DNA from: Marsupella aquatica
Taxonomy: Eukaryota; Marchantiophyta
Length of the DNA: 64,000 nt
NCBI GenBank assembly: GCA_973895155.1
Contig: OZ316891.1
Location: 29,202,001 to 29,266,000 of the forward strand
Direction: 5' to 3'
Below, in pieces: positions 1 through 11,761 of the stretch. The notes below the pieces were generated by a model that saw nothing but the letters and a program-made list of their open reading frames with translations, was not told the DNA's origin and ran no database searches. Both the position numbers and the translations under genes were made by a program. The stretch's first letter is position 1. Each line of letters opens with the position of its first letter.

Positions 1-2640
1 CCTTCAATAATTGAGGTGAAATTTTGTTGAACACATGCAGTTGGACACCCCTGGAGCTCTGAAGCATAATGCTTTGTTGAGGTCAGTATTCACCCTGGGT
101 TTTCTGTCGGACAAGTCTGGAGCTCTTAGGAGAGTTCTTTGCCATTGCTTAGGCGAGCTTTCCGCTCAGGGTTTTCTGGGATCCTCATGCACGAAAGTTG
201 GCAGCATTCTTCAGCCTTTTATTCATGGGCTCGGTTATGAAGCCCATCATTTAAAAGCGACACACAGACATGATACACATTGTTAGGGTTTAAGAGGGTT
301 AACTTCAAGATTATTGTCAACCACCATACATAGATAAACAGCCTATTCCAGATTGTTCTCGTTCTAATAGATTATTTGAACCATAGCAGTCAGTGACGTT
401 AGTTTCCCTTTGTAATCAAACAGGGACCCACTAAAAGGTGAGGAGGTTTAGTTTGGAAGATTTTGGTATCTACTTCGTTGTGGTTGAATGCACAGAAGTG
501 CAAGCGCGTTACAATGACAATTTTACCTCGAGGGTAAGTGGTCTTTCAATATTTATGTGGCAGTCTGTCCACACGAGTGTACAATATAAGGGGTAACGAA
601 TATAGACAACGTTGTTCTTGACATTCCGGCCTTTCTTGAGCATCTGCTCATTTTCCAGAGTGTCGTTTCATGTGAACGGAAACGAATTCAGTTAATGCTT
701 TTTATTCACGCCTAAGACTTTACTTTGTAAGCTTCTGCTTTTAGTACGAGTTCTCACTTCTGGGCTATTGGAGAAGGTACCTCTGGCACTTGGTTTCCGT
801 ATCTTGTCGGCTGTCGGTTGTGCAGAAATGTTTCGCACACGAGAGCTACATCGAGCTCCACTTCCGAATGCAAATCCCTCCCACTGAAGTACTCAGCTTA
901 CAAGAATTTTCTAAGATCCTAATTGTAAGTCCTGTGAGCCAGATTTTAGCAGTGGTTTTCTCTTGTTCTTAATGCCGCAGGCAAAGTGGTAGGTTGTCAC
1001 CTTTTTCATGTATGATGCCCGATGGAAGCTTGATGCAGAAGTTTAAGACCGGTGGATTCTGCTAGTGGAGATGACTTCTACAAATGTCTTCCTAGAGGTT
1101 TTTGGGCTGTTGTTCTGCTGAGTTCTTCATTGTAGACAGTCGAACTCCTTAACTTTGTGTGTGCAAACTGTTAGATTAGTTTCACTTTCACGTTGTAGTG
1201 TTAGTTTTATCGTAGGACTGCATCAAAAGATAGGATGACGTATGAAATTGTTATGGTGTTGTACCGTAGAAGAGCTCAGGATTTGCGCTTACTACATTTG
1301 AAACTACGCTCTTGAGCGTTTCTACAGGGCCCTGGTCGCTGAACTTCCGTCGCGTGTACTGACGTTCTGGAGTTTCGTCGTGTTTGGTGTCTCATTTAGG
1401 GATCACCTAAGTATTCAGACCTTTTTTTTTATGACGTCGATCGGAGTTTACTCTAGAGAAACACATGAATCAAACATACACTTACTCCGACAACTAATTT
1501 TTGCGACTTTGGATTTGGGAACGCACCTGGCATGACTCCATACAGCTACAGAAAATGGTTGTCTTATGAAGCTAGTGGACTTGTCTCCTATTAATAGACT
1601 AGAAGTTTGGACAATGAGTATCAAAACACAAGTTGAACGGAACCATGTCAGGGTACAGATTTCTGAGGTGGGCCGCTGTGACAGCCTCGCAGACGGACCA
1701 CTTTTTTCTAGCTTAGGCCGAAGGGATTAAGTAGAGGGAAACATGTCAATGTGCGAGTGAACAATCTGTTGGCATCGTGGTCAAAAAACTTGGGCACGAA
1801 GGGATGTGAAGTTGTGGTCCTTATCACTTCTTCCCTAAAACGAAAGTTCTCCTCATTGTGTGATTTGTCAATCATGCTACCATGGAGTGTCCCCGGAAGA
1901 GCCTCTAAAACGTTTGGCTAGATTGAAGCCTCTCTCTTCAGAAATGACTTCTCTCTGAAAAACTGACTTCATGAGTGAATTTCTCCACCTACCGATGTGA
2001 AGGTTGGAGTCAACAAAAGGTAGCTGCAGAAAGCATGAGCGAAGCCAGTCCATCAAAGATCCAAACTCTCCCATCAGCAAGACTGGGCAGGTGCACATCA
2101 GACACTGAATCCGTTTCACGACCCGGACAAAAGTGGAAATAAATACAAAATGAGGTGAAAACGGCGTAGATAAATAATCGTGAAGATTGGCTGGACAAGA
2201 ACAGAAGTTCAGCACCATGCCCAGCACTATTTCTTCACCCTTTGTTGGGAGTATCTGAAGAGGCGAACATCAATACAGAAAGAGGTAGCAATTGAAGCCT
2301 ATGGTCTTCCACTACGTTTGTGCAGTTGGTGATGGGCAACAGAAGAGCTTCATGAGTTGGATTTTTCCACCCAGCCGTCTGAAAGCTATGTCAACAACAG
2401 AAGAGTGGGTGTCGGAGGTTTGAAGTCTCTTGATAGTAGTCGCTGCTAATCTTTGTATTCAAACCCTCCAACCATGTTACCAGTGCACGAGGACACTTTG
2501 TTACACGATATTTGAGGGGAGCATTAAACTTCCTACTTCGTAAGAGAAATGCACTGGCCTACTCACTCGACAAAGCTATGCAGAGTTTACTGGAAAACTT
2601 ACAGCATTTCAAAAGTTGACTTGTGTAGCATGTTTGCCTT
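1..2640. other. Left flank, no recognised gene
   Basis: Only short open frames are present here. The longest, on the minus strand near 1,877-2,227, has no recognisable domain and no convincing splice partners. The segment may hold the untranslated end of a gene lying outside the window. I see no RNA gene or mobile element that I can defend. Confidence 0.4.
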
Positions 2641-2648
2641 CATTTGAC

Positions 2649-2831
2649 TCAGACACTGGTATGCTTCACATTGGGGCGAGCATAGATAAGAAGAATACCA
2701 CATGCTTGTCTGTCACCTGAAAAACCATAGAAAACAGACACGGATATGCTTTACATTGGGGAGAGCATAGAGAATAGAAGAATACAAATGGATGTGGGCC
2801 ACATGGTCGTCTATCACCTGAAAAACATTAA
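2649..2831. repeat. Two-copy tandem repeat of about 90 bp
   Basis: Two adjacent imperfect copies share the run from GACAC-GGATATGCTT-like sequence through CATTGGGG-GAGCATAGA, then a stretch ending in TCACCTGAAAAAC. The second copy carries an extra stretch of about 10 bases near ATGTGGGCC. Confidence 0.7.
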
Positions 2832-3055
2832 AATACAAAACACACACTACGTCCAAGATTAGCTGAAACCAATCTTAGTTAAGTATTTTATCAAGTACTG
2901 GCTTGGTAAAGCTTGAGGGTTACCAAGAGTATCAGGGAAAGCACTTTGCTAATTTATTGGCTAAAGGGACTGAGTCCTTGCCTGAGCATAACGAAGAGGG
3001 CTAGACCAAGGGAGGCTTGTCACAGGCCAGAAAGCAACTCCAAATCAAGGGAGTA

Positions 3056-3080
3056 AGAGCATCTGCACTGGAGATGCTCT
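3056..3080. repeat. Short perfect hairpin
   Basis: AGAGCATCT at 3,056-3,064 pairs perfectly with AGATGCTCT at 3,072-3,080 around a 7-base loop. The GAGCATCT motif also appears near 6,250 and, in a variant form, near 31,493. Such motifs are common in plant repeats; this may be the relic of an element end. Confidence 0.6.
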
Positions 3081-3145
3081 GGTTTCCTGGCTGGCGTGCT
3101 GCTGTAGGGACAATTGCAGGCCGGTAACATCACACCCTCCCCAAA

Positions 3146-3330
3146 GACGTTATACATTATCTTACATGTAACAGTGTCCTCTATCTTTTCCTTTGTAGTT
3201 TCAGTCCCTCACCTCATGGGATTGTTCATATGTTATCTTACATGTAACCGCCTCCTCTCTTTTCCTCAGTACCTCACCTTGTGGGATTGTTAATGCGTTA
3301 TCTTACTTGTAAACGCCTCCTTTCTGGTTA
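3146..3330. repeat. Three-copy tandem repeat, 70-80 bp unit
   Basis: The phrase GTTATCTTACATGTAA is followed each time by a pyrimidine-rich stretch with CCTCCT and by CTCACCT-GTGGGATTGTT. Copies begin near 3,150, 3,230 and 3,297; the third is partial. Confidence 0.7.
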
Positions 3331-3675
3331 AGGGCATCAGTTGATTATAAGAGCATTTTGGCCAATCAAAATGTGTCACATCATCACTTTATGTCTCATA
3401 ATTTGCCTACACAGTTTTGAGGCATGCGTAAGTCATAATTTTTTGGAATGTGCAAAGTAGGTACACTCACAGTGTGTGTGAGACGGTATGGATCCTATCT
3501 ATTGTCTATCCTGTCTATTGTCTGTGCCAGACTATTTCTGGCCAGCAGGCATGCCCTTAACATTGGACAATGGGCTTGTGGTGGACCATTACGCGTATAT
3601 GGTCGACCTTTATACACAGAAATGGTTCATCGCAAGACCATTACCCTATATATTGTCTTTGTACTTTCAGCCCCT

Positions 3676-3800
3676 CACCAGGCAGGCTCTTGCTATGGGT
3701 TTCCAAGTCTCCTAATCCCCAGCCAGCCTCTTTGAGTCTCAAAATCTAATATGAAAAGTAGTACAGGGCTAGGCTTGCTAATCCATGGCCTGTAGGGGAC
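3676..3800 (+). repeat. Interspersed repeat, copy 1 (copy 2 at 32,361-32,490)
   Basis: This stretch aligns imperfectly but colinearly with 32,361-32,490. Shared landmarks are CTAATCCCCAGC-like sequence, a GAGTC-CAAAATCT-like stretch and GACTTGCTAGCCCATAGCCTG versus GGCTTGCTAATCCATGGCCTG. No terminal repeats or coding capacity are visible, so the class is unknown. Confidence 0.55.
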
Positions 3801-4119
3801 ATAGCTGTGATTGAAGTCTACCAGTCATGACTTATCCATAGTCTGAAGCCACGAGCTATAATTTCTCGGGCAACCATTTATTTTTCTTAGTGTAGACTAT
3901 TCCAGAGACTATATTTGTATGGGCATGGAAGTCAGCATATGTGGAGCCCTTCCTGTGATAGACATGTTTATCAGGCGAGTTACTATATTCTGGATGAAAG
4001 ATCACTTTCCAACTACGATTGTTGGCAACATTTACATAGTGGCAAAAATTCACCAAATTCAACCTCACTGCAAAGTCTTCCTCGCTCATTTGAGAATTGA
4101 TCAGGCTTTTTGTCTTTGA

Positions 4120-4275
4120 TTACCCAGATTCCTACCTAGCCACAAACCCATTAGCCAGAATCTGATAATTTAATGGACAGAGATCTCATAGTAAGAAATC
4201 AATCTAGCAAATTACATATTAAGGAATAGTCTTAGCATTGTCTCCTTCACACAAGATGACATTTGCTACCCAATG
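4120..4275 (+). repeat. Interspersed repeat family, copy A
   Basis: One of four related stretches carrying the core CATTAGCCAGAATCT followed by an AATGG- and GATCT-containing segment and a CTTCACAC-type segment. The other copies lie near 4,675-4,930 (inverted), 16,370-16,650 and 35,985-36,160. The copies are diverged, which suggests an old non-autonomous element. Confidence 0.55.
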
Positions 4276-4514
4276 AGGAAAAAACATCTTAAGAATTCCC
4301 TTAAGAAGTATCCTCATTATGAAGGCCTCCTAAACTAGTTGTTCCATAGAGGTTTTAGGTGACAAGAATGTTACTGGGTTGGGGGTCAAAAATTTGCAGT
4401 TCCCAAGAAATGTTGTTGCCACTACTTCCAGCCATCAACACACCGGCCTGTGCACCCAAAATGGTCTATGCAAATGTGTCAATGCCCTTCAGAAAGATGA
4501 CAAAATTTGAAAAT

Positions 4515-4640
4515 CTGATCACAGTGAGTTAATTGACTCTGATCAGTTGGCTAGGGAATTAGCCTAGAACTGAGAGGTCCTAGGTTCAATCCCCCCGCCA
4601 CACGCAAGGGGTGTGGAGAGTATGTGTATGTGTGGGTGTG
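4515..4640 (+). mobile_element. tRNA-derived SINE-like sequence
   Basis: An A-box-like TTGGCTAGGGA at 4,547 and a good B box GGTTCAATCCC at 4,583-4,593 are spaced as in a tRNA gene, inside a region with partial tRNA character (GAGAGGTCCTAGGTTCAATC). It is followed by GT-rich sequence. It cannot fold as a functional tRNA because the acceptor stem is not complementary. I infer a SINE or a tRNA-related repeat. Confidence 0.4.
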
Positions 4641-4674
4641 GTGTAGTGGCAGGAGTCCTGGTCAGTGTATTTTT

Positions 4675-4930
4675 TAAGGTTTTCTATTTTGGGCCAGTGT
4701 GGCAAATGTTTGCTTCTCTAAGGGAGGAGATTCTAGGAATATTCTCTGCCAGATTTTACTGAATTAAATGTTGACCGTTAGATATCCCTAGATTTAAGAA
4801 GGACCCTTAGATTCTGGCTAATGGGGCCCATGATTTGGTGGAAGAGTGGCTAATGTTGTCAGAAAAATGTAGCGAATATTAGCCAAAAGTGGCGAAAGTT
4901 TTTTTGGGAGGTGGAATTTGGCTAAAATTT
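4675..4930 (-). repeat. Interspersed repeat family, copy B (inverted)
   Basis: The reverse complement of this segment matches 16,370-16,640, including the phrase for AATTCCACCTCCC, an AAACTTT run, a GGCTAAAATT segment and ATTAGCCAGAATCTAA. It is the best-preserved inverted partner in the window. Confidence 0.6.
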
Positions 4931-5261
4931 GCACTTAAAAAATATGCTGGTCCTGGTTTCTTGTTAGCCCTTGGCTGGTCCGTATTGGGGCGGGCTTTGG
5001 GGCCCTGGTTCAACACTCTCTCCCTCCTAGTCTGGGTTAGTGTCAGATCCTTGGGTGTTGTCCCCTTGTGGCTACCCTACATAAAACAGTATACTACCAA
5101 ACAGAATGTAGATCCTTTGTTGAATTGGTGTGCTTTCCACTGTCAAGGACAAAGAAACTAAAAATAAATAAATTTGATCAGGGTGAGTTAACCCAAATCT
5201 GACCATGCTAGTCTAACAATCTGATGTAAAATAAGACTCTTTTTGCCCCGTCCATAATTAC

Positions 5262-5415
5262 ACATCAAAATATCTACAACTATAAGAAGTGATCCCGCCT
5301 TTTTTTGTCCTTCATCCCGTTATGAAATACAGAATTGGCGGGAATCAAAACTGGCCGTTAGATATTTTAGAGTATTTTTGTATCCATTTGATTCGATTAC
5401 CACTTGCCCTCTCTT
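5262..5415 (+). repeat. Interspersed repeat with inner inverted CCCGCC/GGCGGG (pair of 61,305-61,452)
   Basis: This segment and 61,305-61,452 share ATCCCGCC, a GTCCTTC-TCCC stretch, GGCGGGAATCAAA, CGTTAGATAT-like sequence and a TTTTTGTATCCA tract in the same order. The CCCGCC and GGCGGG parts can pair with each other. The class is unknown. Confidence 0.55.
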
Positions 5416-5657
5416 GCCTCTCAGCCCCCCGGCCCTGTGGGCCAGCCCTCATTGCACCGTGCAAAGCACGGGCATAGGGCTTGTAGTAATATATAATATA
5501 TATGCACTATGTAAAGAAAATAACTAGGTTTGTCATAGTATAGAACATATACACAATATATGTCATATTGTGAAATATATTTCATATCGTGATGTGATGT
5601 GCATATACCGGACCCCTCTTTTTGGGGCCAATCAGTTCAGCTGAACTTTGTTCAGAG

Positions 5658-5762
5658 GACCGGGGACAAAGGTCGGGAACACCAGGTTTGACACGTCGGA
5701 ACTTTTTTCAAGGACCGGGGACAAAACGGGGGAACACCAGGTTTGAGACGTCGGCGCCGTGT
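5658..5762. repeat. Two-copy direct repeat, about 53 bp
   Basis: GGACCGGGGACAAA, GGGAACACCAGGTTTGA and ACGTCGG occur twice in the same order. The surrounding 5.6-6.2 kb is GC-rich compared with its neighbours and opens frames on both strands, but none has a recognisable domain. Confidence 0.7.
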
Positions 5763-6329
5763 TGTTCTGCTGTAGCTAGCAGCCGGCGAACACTGGCGAA
5801 GCCTGCGAACGTGACCGTTGTCCCCGGACATTGCGGAGAAGGGCAGGCAGACAGCAGGGGAACACCCTGCACCTCTGCAGGACAAAGGACAGGTCAGGCC
5901 AGGTACCGGTCCTTCCAGACTCCCGGCCCTGCCCCTCAGCCCCATGACTTCCTCACGAGTCAATCATGGCAGCCGGCGAGGACGGCGACGGCGACGGCGT
6001 TTCATCGCAGATTCGCGGCTCAATTCCGTGAAACGAATCCATTCCAAGGCGCTTTCATATCTGACCGTGGATTCCAGATATCGACGTCCACCATTCGAAG
6101 GGGGCACGTCGTCCCGCCCTGCGAAATGTTCAGTACAGGGCTGCTCTACCGTAGTGCCATCCGGTTCAATAATTGTTTTTTTTATTCCGCTACATAATGC
6201 AAAGCAAAAAACTATTATTAATTCTATTCTCTTGCTTTAGTTTTTATGGACTACGAGCATCTCCACCACCGGGGGTTTTGCTAACTAAATCAATAAGATC
6301 CAACCCAAAAAGACAAGCCCACTACAATA

Positions 6330-7250
6330 GGTTAGTAGGGCCAGCCAATGCTCAATAATAGTGTAGTGCCTTGAAAGGAAAGGATGAATATGGACGGGTG
6401 GAGCCTCTTGGTCAAGTCCGGGCCTGTAGCCCAATTGTAAGTCAAAGGAATTGTGCACTTACCCATAGGTTGCATAAGCACTCACTGAGGGTTTACACTT
6501 GCTTGGTTAGAGCAACCATTGCACTTACAAGAGTGCAAAATGGTTGGGAAAAGGGGAATCCCTGCAATTAGCCATGGTTGCACTTAGAAATTGGCGGCTG
6601 AGTGTAGGGGGCAGCTCCACAAGGGCCAACCAATGCTCACTAGTAATGTGTCTTGAAGGGAAAGGATGGATTTAGACAGATGGAGCCTTTGGGTCAAGAG
6701 CCCGGGTCCATTGCCCAATTGTGTTTCATGCTAGGGTTTAAATCTGAGTCTTGGGTGAACCTCTCTTAGTCTGTGTGCTGGGCCTAGCCACTTGGTGCTA
6801 CTCATGCTCATTTGTGGGGGGGAGAAAACTAGGAACTAGGCTAATAATTTTGGAGTTTATATTTGGAGATTTGGTGAAGCTCTTGTATTCTTGTAGACTT
6901 AGCCTTGACAAAGGTAATCCCTATTTTAATGATGTCATTGTGCATGCTTGTGACATTGCTGGAATTCTGAACACTCTACTCATAAGTGTGTCTTATTGAG
7001 GGTTATATATTTACTGTCTAGTACAGCCCTCATTGCACTTACAAAGAGGTGCAAAATGGTCGGCAAATAAAGGGGACCTCTAGAATTAGCCATGCCTGGT
7101 TGCACTCAAGACGTGTGCACTTAGAAAGCGGCGGCTGAGGGTAGGGCAGTAGCTCCACCAGGGGCCAGCCAAATAAGAAGTGTGTGGAAAGGAAAGGATG
7201 GACTTGGACGGGTGGAGCCTTTGCGTGGAGCCCGGGCCCGCTACAATTGC
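6330..7250 (+). repeat. Composite repeat, three copies of a 110-bp module
   Basis: The module GGGCCAGCCAA, GGAAAGGATG, GGACGGGTGGAGCC, GAGCCCGGG appears at about 6,330-6,435, 6,608-6,722 and 7,139-7,250. The last two are each preceded by a second module (about 6,507-6,610 and 7,024-7,140) with TTGCACTTACAA, GTGCAAAATGGT and GGCGGCTGAG. The region is therefore built of alternating duplicated blocks. No coding capacity is evident. Confidence 0.65.
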
Positions 7251-7259
7251 TGCGTGGCA

Positions 7260-7555
7260 AGCGGAGCGAGGGTGAAGACGAGAGAGAGAGAGAGAGACGC
7301 CTGTAAATAATAATTCGTGTCCCTCCTTTCGTAGTGTCAACTCAAACTCTTCGTGTCCACGCTGGTGGAGACGATCTTCGCCATTTGTTGTTGTCGACGC
7401 CGTCGTTGCTGTGCATGCGATTTTTTGATTCGAGCTCTCTCTCGCCGATCGCTTTGAGTCGAGTTGTCCGATCGGCACTGTTGAGTAGATTGTATTGAGC
7501 GTTTCAGTCCGCGAGGGCGTGTTGGTAAGCGCGTGCAAGAGAGACAGATACAGAG

Positions 7556-7596
<41 letters not shown>

Positions 7597-8654
7597 ATGT
7601 TTTGATGTGCTGCATTTCTTGCAGCTCTGGCGAACTCGAGCGACGGGGTCTGGTTTTGGCAGAAGTGAGAAAGAGCATCTGCTCGCGTAGAAGAAGGTTT
7701 TTGTGCCGTCCGGAGCATGTTCTGATATTATTTTTCGAGTCGGTCGAGGTGTTGGTGCAGTTCCTGAGAACGAAGGGAACCAGGAGGCGGAAGAAAAAAA
7801 GGACCGACCGAAATAAAGGCGGTAGAGGAGGAGGGACGACCGGAGTGCGAGCGAGAGAGCGCGAGAGAGAGGGAGAGTTGGAGGGAATGGATGAATGGCG
7901 ATCAGCAAGATCAATTCGGAGCGTTTGAATAATGGGCATTTGCTTCACAGCATCCGCCCGGGGTCCACTGGTGATGACAATGCGATGATAGACGTACAGG
8001 TAGTTAGACAGGTGGATAGATTCACAGGTACACATACACATACGGGAGGACATTGACGATCGGCAGAGGGAAGAGAGCATCTGAGATTAGATGCTGAGCG
8101 TTTGACCGGCCTACGAAGTCAGTAGGTCTCTCTTCCTGTCTATGTTTGGTTGGGTGGGTGTTGTTAGTATGTAGAAAGGATTATTCAGCTGCCTAGGAAA
8201 TCAAATTAGTTGCTAGCTTACAGATTATTCCAGGAATGTCGATCGAAAGTTCGGAGCCCTAGCGGACGATCCGCTATGGGAATCATGATAACGTTGAGAG
8301 TGAGGGACAAAGTCAGTATTGCATTCTTGAGGTTTGGACGTTTCTGTCCCTTTTACTGCTCAGGATAGAAACCGAACCGTGGTAGATTCGGTGTGCAGGA
8401 TTAGCGCTCTCTGTGTGCGTCTCTCAAATCACACTTTCTGCATATGCCTTTTTTTATTCTCTTTCGGCCGCCGGACATCCTCTCATCTCTGTCTGTCTAC
8501 CTCTCTCCCTTACAAGCTGGATACCGCTGATGTTTCCTTCTGCAACGTCTACGACCTTCATGTCTATCTTTGCTTGTACCTCTGGGAAGCTCCTACGCGT
8601 GGGGTTTGACTCCGGATTGCTGCAGATTAACATATCCGTGAACGAGCCGAAGCG
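7260..8654 (+). promoter_or_regulatory. Probable promoter and 5' leader of the Lunapark gene
   Basis: This segment lies directly upstream of the Lunapark start codon. It holds GA-rich stretches, including an uninterrupted (GA)17 at 7,561-7,594, and pyrimidine-rich sequence near 8,460-8,510. GA/CT tracts are common near plant transcription starts. An in-frame stop (TAA at 8,628) shows that the coding frame does not extend upstream of 8,655. Transcription start and any leader intron cannot be located from sequence. Confidence 0.4.
7561..7594. repeat. (GA)17 microsatellite
   Basis: Perfect GA dinucleotide run. It explains the serine-leucine open frame seen on the minus strand here, which is not a gene. 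Confidence 0.95.
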
Positions 8655-11600
8655 ATGGGGAGCAAGGGGGGTCCCAGTATGGAAGATCAACAATTGGCTG
8701 CCTTAGTGTCAGCAGTTACTGAGGAGAAAGTAAAGCCACAGAAAGGAATAGTGCGGAGGATCTGGAGCGCCATGGGACTTGTGGGGCATTTGTTCTTCCG
8801 AAATTCGAAGGAGGATTTTGAAAAGAGATTGCAACATTTATCCAAGGAGGAGGTGGCAGCGCACAACCGATTGAAAAGACGCACCCAGTTGTGGAGAAAA
8901 TTCGCACGGAACATCATTTTGTATTCCGTGATTGGTGAGGTAACCCCCGTCCCAACATTTCCTCCCCGCCCCCTACCGATTGCCTTTTCCCGCAAGGCTT
9001 GCTTTGTATTCGCAGGTTTGTAAAAGTTGCACCTGATTTTGAAGACCCACCAGGATTCAAGTGTCATTTTGCTTTTGGCAATTCCATGACTTCCGAGTGG
9101 GCTGGTCGTCGAAAACCTGTACCTCTTTATCCAGTACAGGGAAGCCGGCCTTCTCTCCGTGATCTGATTTCTCCTCAATCTGATTTCTCCTCAATCTGAT
9201 TTATCCTCAATGGAGATCTTGGGCGCTCGTATGTGCTGACTGTGTAGGTCGAAAAGCATTCTGGTCTGTCCCTGGGCGAGTGATTTAGTAGATATTCTTC
9301 ATCCACTTGAATTCAATGCTTTTTGCATGTCTTGTGGGCGATCCTAGAAATAGCCCAATATCTGACGTCCTTCAATCTCAGGTGCACTGAATTCTATCTG
9401 TGTACTGTTTCTGATAGTATCGAGAGCATTCGGCCTGTTGTAACTTTTGTTCAATATCCGTCTCGTGGAATTCATGGTCAATGCATTGGACGTTGGGAAG
9501 CAATTCTAATCCTCTGATTCAACCATTCTCAAACTAAAACACAAATGTGGATCATGATGAGCACAATAGATATTAGCCAGATTGTGTTGATTGCTAACCC
9601 TTTTACCTCGTAAAGCTGACTTTGTTCTCTTGTTGTGTAGGCTCTGATTCTAGGTGTAGCTATATACTCCACAAGGAATCCAATTATGACCTGGCAAACG
9701 CGAGCATGGCGTGTTTTGCCTGTGTTCGCACTACCGCTCATTACAACCTTAATCTACTCATCATGTGCAAGCTTCTATCGCATGCGTATGTCCCGTCAAT
9801 CTTTCTTTGTACACTCTCACTGCGTATTTCTCAAGTTTTATTCTGTCCTTACATGTTTTTGGCTCCTGGTTTTGAAGCATAGTGAGAGAGGTAGTACAAA
9901 ATTGGTCGAAGGTAGGTGATGGAATGACCGACAAGTGAATTATTAGTTACTGGCAAGTTGAATTATTGGACAGTCGTTAGAATGGAGTAGGAAAGAACTA
10001 CAGACAGTCTGACCCTTTGTCTGTTGGTGATGCAGGTGAACGGCAAGATCAAAAGACCCTAGAAAAGCTACGAGCTGAGAGAAAGGAGAAGATCGATGAA
10101 CTGAAGGAAAAAACTAACTATTATTTGACCCAACAGCTAATTCAGGTACAGTGATTCTCGGCAGAGTTGTCCAATTTTGCGTATGTATGTTTTTCTCCCA
10201 TTTACACTCCCAAACCGTTTCTCTCAAGTTCTTGGAACGAATCCTGCCCAGTGATGTGCACGCCGCTATATCGTTATGTCACATCAGTTGGGATTCAATT
10301 TCAACTCATTCATATTCTCTTCTTTGCTAGATATAACTACATTGGGCTTTATGTTCAATGGCAGAATTCTCCAGCATACATCGATCCAGTGTTTCATTTC
10401 GTGGGAGAGAAGCTAAGAATTCTCATGTGAGGGCTAGAATCAACAATTTAACCTTAATCCTCATAATTCTGAGTAAGAGCTCTCTGTTCAAGCTTAGATT
10501 GGGCTCTGTGACACCAAAATGTGTACATTCTTTTGCTTCAGAGTGAACTCCTTCCATTTAGTTTTCTATGGCTGAAATGGAGTTACTCCAGAGTAGTAGT
10601 CTTGCAGCCCTTGATTTGACAACAAGGGTTTCTTCTATGTATCCTGGTTTTCAGTAGTGTCCCACACAAAAGTTCTTAAGAAGTACATAACCGACGAAGG
10701 TTCTGGAAGGCAATGCAAGTGGATGGTTCAATAAAAGGAGTTTTTTTGGTGTAGTTTTATTTTTTTACTATCTACATTTATCTTGTTCCTCTGTGTTACT
10801 CGAATTTCTGATTGAACTAATCTAGGAGACACTTGTACAAGTAGCTAACGTTCGCAACATTCTACAGAAATATGACATGGACCCTGCAGCTAAAGCAGCA
10901 GCAGCAAGTGTTCTGGCGTCCAAGCTGGGTTCCGAGTCTGGTCTGAAGTTTGCACTACAAGCTGCAGATATGTTGGAGACGGAGGAAACTACGAAGTCCA
11001 CAAACTCCGGCGGAAGGAATGAGAAGGAAGGGGCTAAGTCCTCTGGACTGAGGAATCGCAAAACTGTTTCACGGTCGAGTAGCCAAGTGGATCGAAGGCC
11101 TAGCTTAGGTCAAAGTAGTTTTCAAACGAGGTACAACAACGATAATGTAGAAGGGCCTAGTTACAGGGGAGGCGGAGCTATGCAGGACGAGGACGCTTGG
11201 GAGCATCAGAAGGAAGTCGAGCATCATAGAGGAAAACCTAGCGAAGTGGGCTGGATTGCTAGACTTGCTGCAATGCTTGTCGGCGAAGATCCCTCGCAGT
11301 GTTATGCTCTGATCTGTGCAAAGTGCCATATGCACAACGGTATGTCTTTTGCCATTATTTACCTCTGACGTAACCTGAATAGTAATTCACGCCTAGATTA
11401 CCATCCACGTTCTGTATCTTATTCGTTGGTAGTATTGTGTTTTTGTGCAGGACTTGCCAAGAAAGAGGATTATCAATACATCACCTACTACTGTCCTCAC
11501 TGCCATGCATTAAACAAGTCGAATCAGCTTGAAGGTGGTGATGAAACTGATCGTTCTGCAGGAGGGGCTGGCAGCCCTTCGAACCCGCCTGCTAGGCCTG

Positions 11601-11761
11601 AGGAAGTGCTCAGCACGTTGGGTGGTTCCCTAAGTCCTCCGATGCAGGATGGAGTGAGCAAAGGGGTGAGCAATTCTGGCATGTCTGGTTCATCAGCCTT
11701 GGCGCCAGTGCGGGAACCCCTTGTTGAGTTGGACAGTGACAACAACCTGAGCGACAATTGA
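8655..11761 (+). CDS. LNP: Lunapark-family ER membrane protein
   Basis: Five exons: 8,655-8,939, 9,641-9,785, 10,036-10,145, 10,826-11,339 and 11,451-11,761, all with GT-AG borders and consistent phases, giving 454 residues. The start is the first ATG after an in-frame stop. Two hydrophobic segments lie at about residues 80-103 and 120-141, followed by a charged helix (about 145-180) and a C-terminal C2-C2 zinc ribbon with Cys344, Cys347, Cys366 and Cys369 around the segment HNGLAKKEDYQYITYYCPHC. This order is diagnostic of Lunapark, which sits in the ER membrane and stabilises three-way junctions of the tubular network. The tail after residue 370 is Ser/Pro/Gly-rich and variable, as in plant homologues. 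The N-terminus MGSKGG could be a myristoylation site, as known for animal Lunapark, but that is only a possibility. Family identity is secure. Confidence 0.93.

Noticed and set aside
1877-2227. 116-codon minus-strand frame
   Set aside because: No motif, no splice partners and no conserved neighbour.
5622-6240. Overlapping GC-rich frames of 140-190 codons
   Set aside because: Open in several frames on both strands because of composition; part covers a direct repeat.
7086-7718. 210-codon minus-strand frame with Ser-Leu repeats
   Set aside because: Produced by the (GA)17 tract and GA-rich leader; no conserved features.
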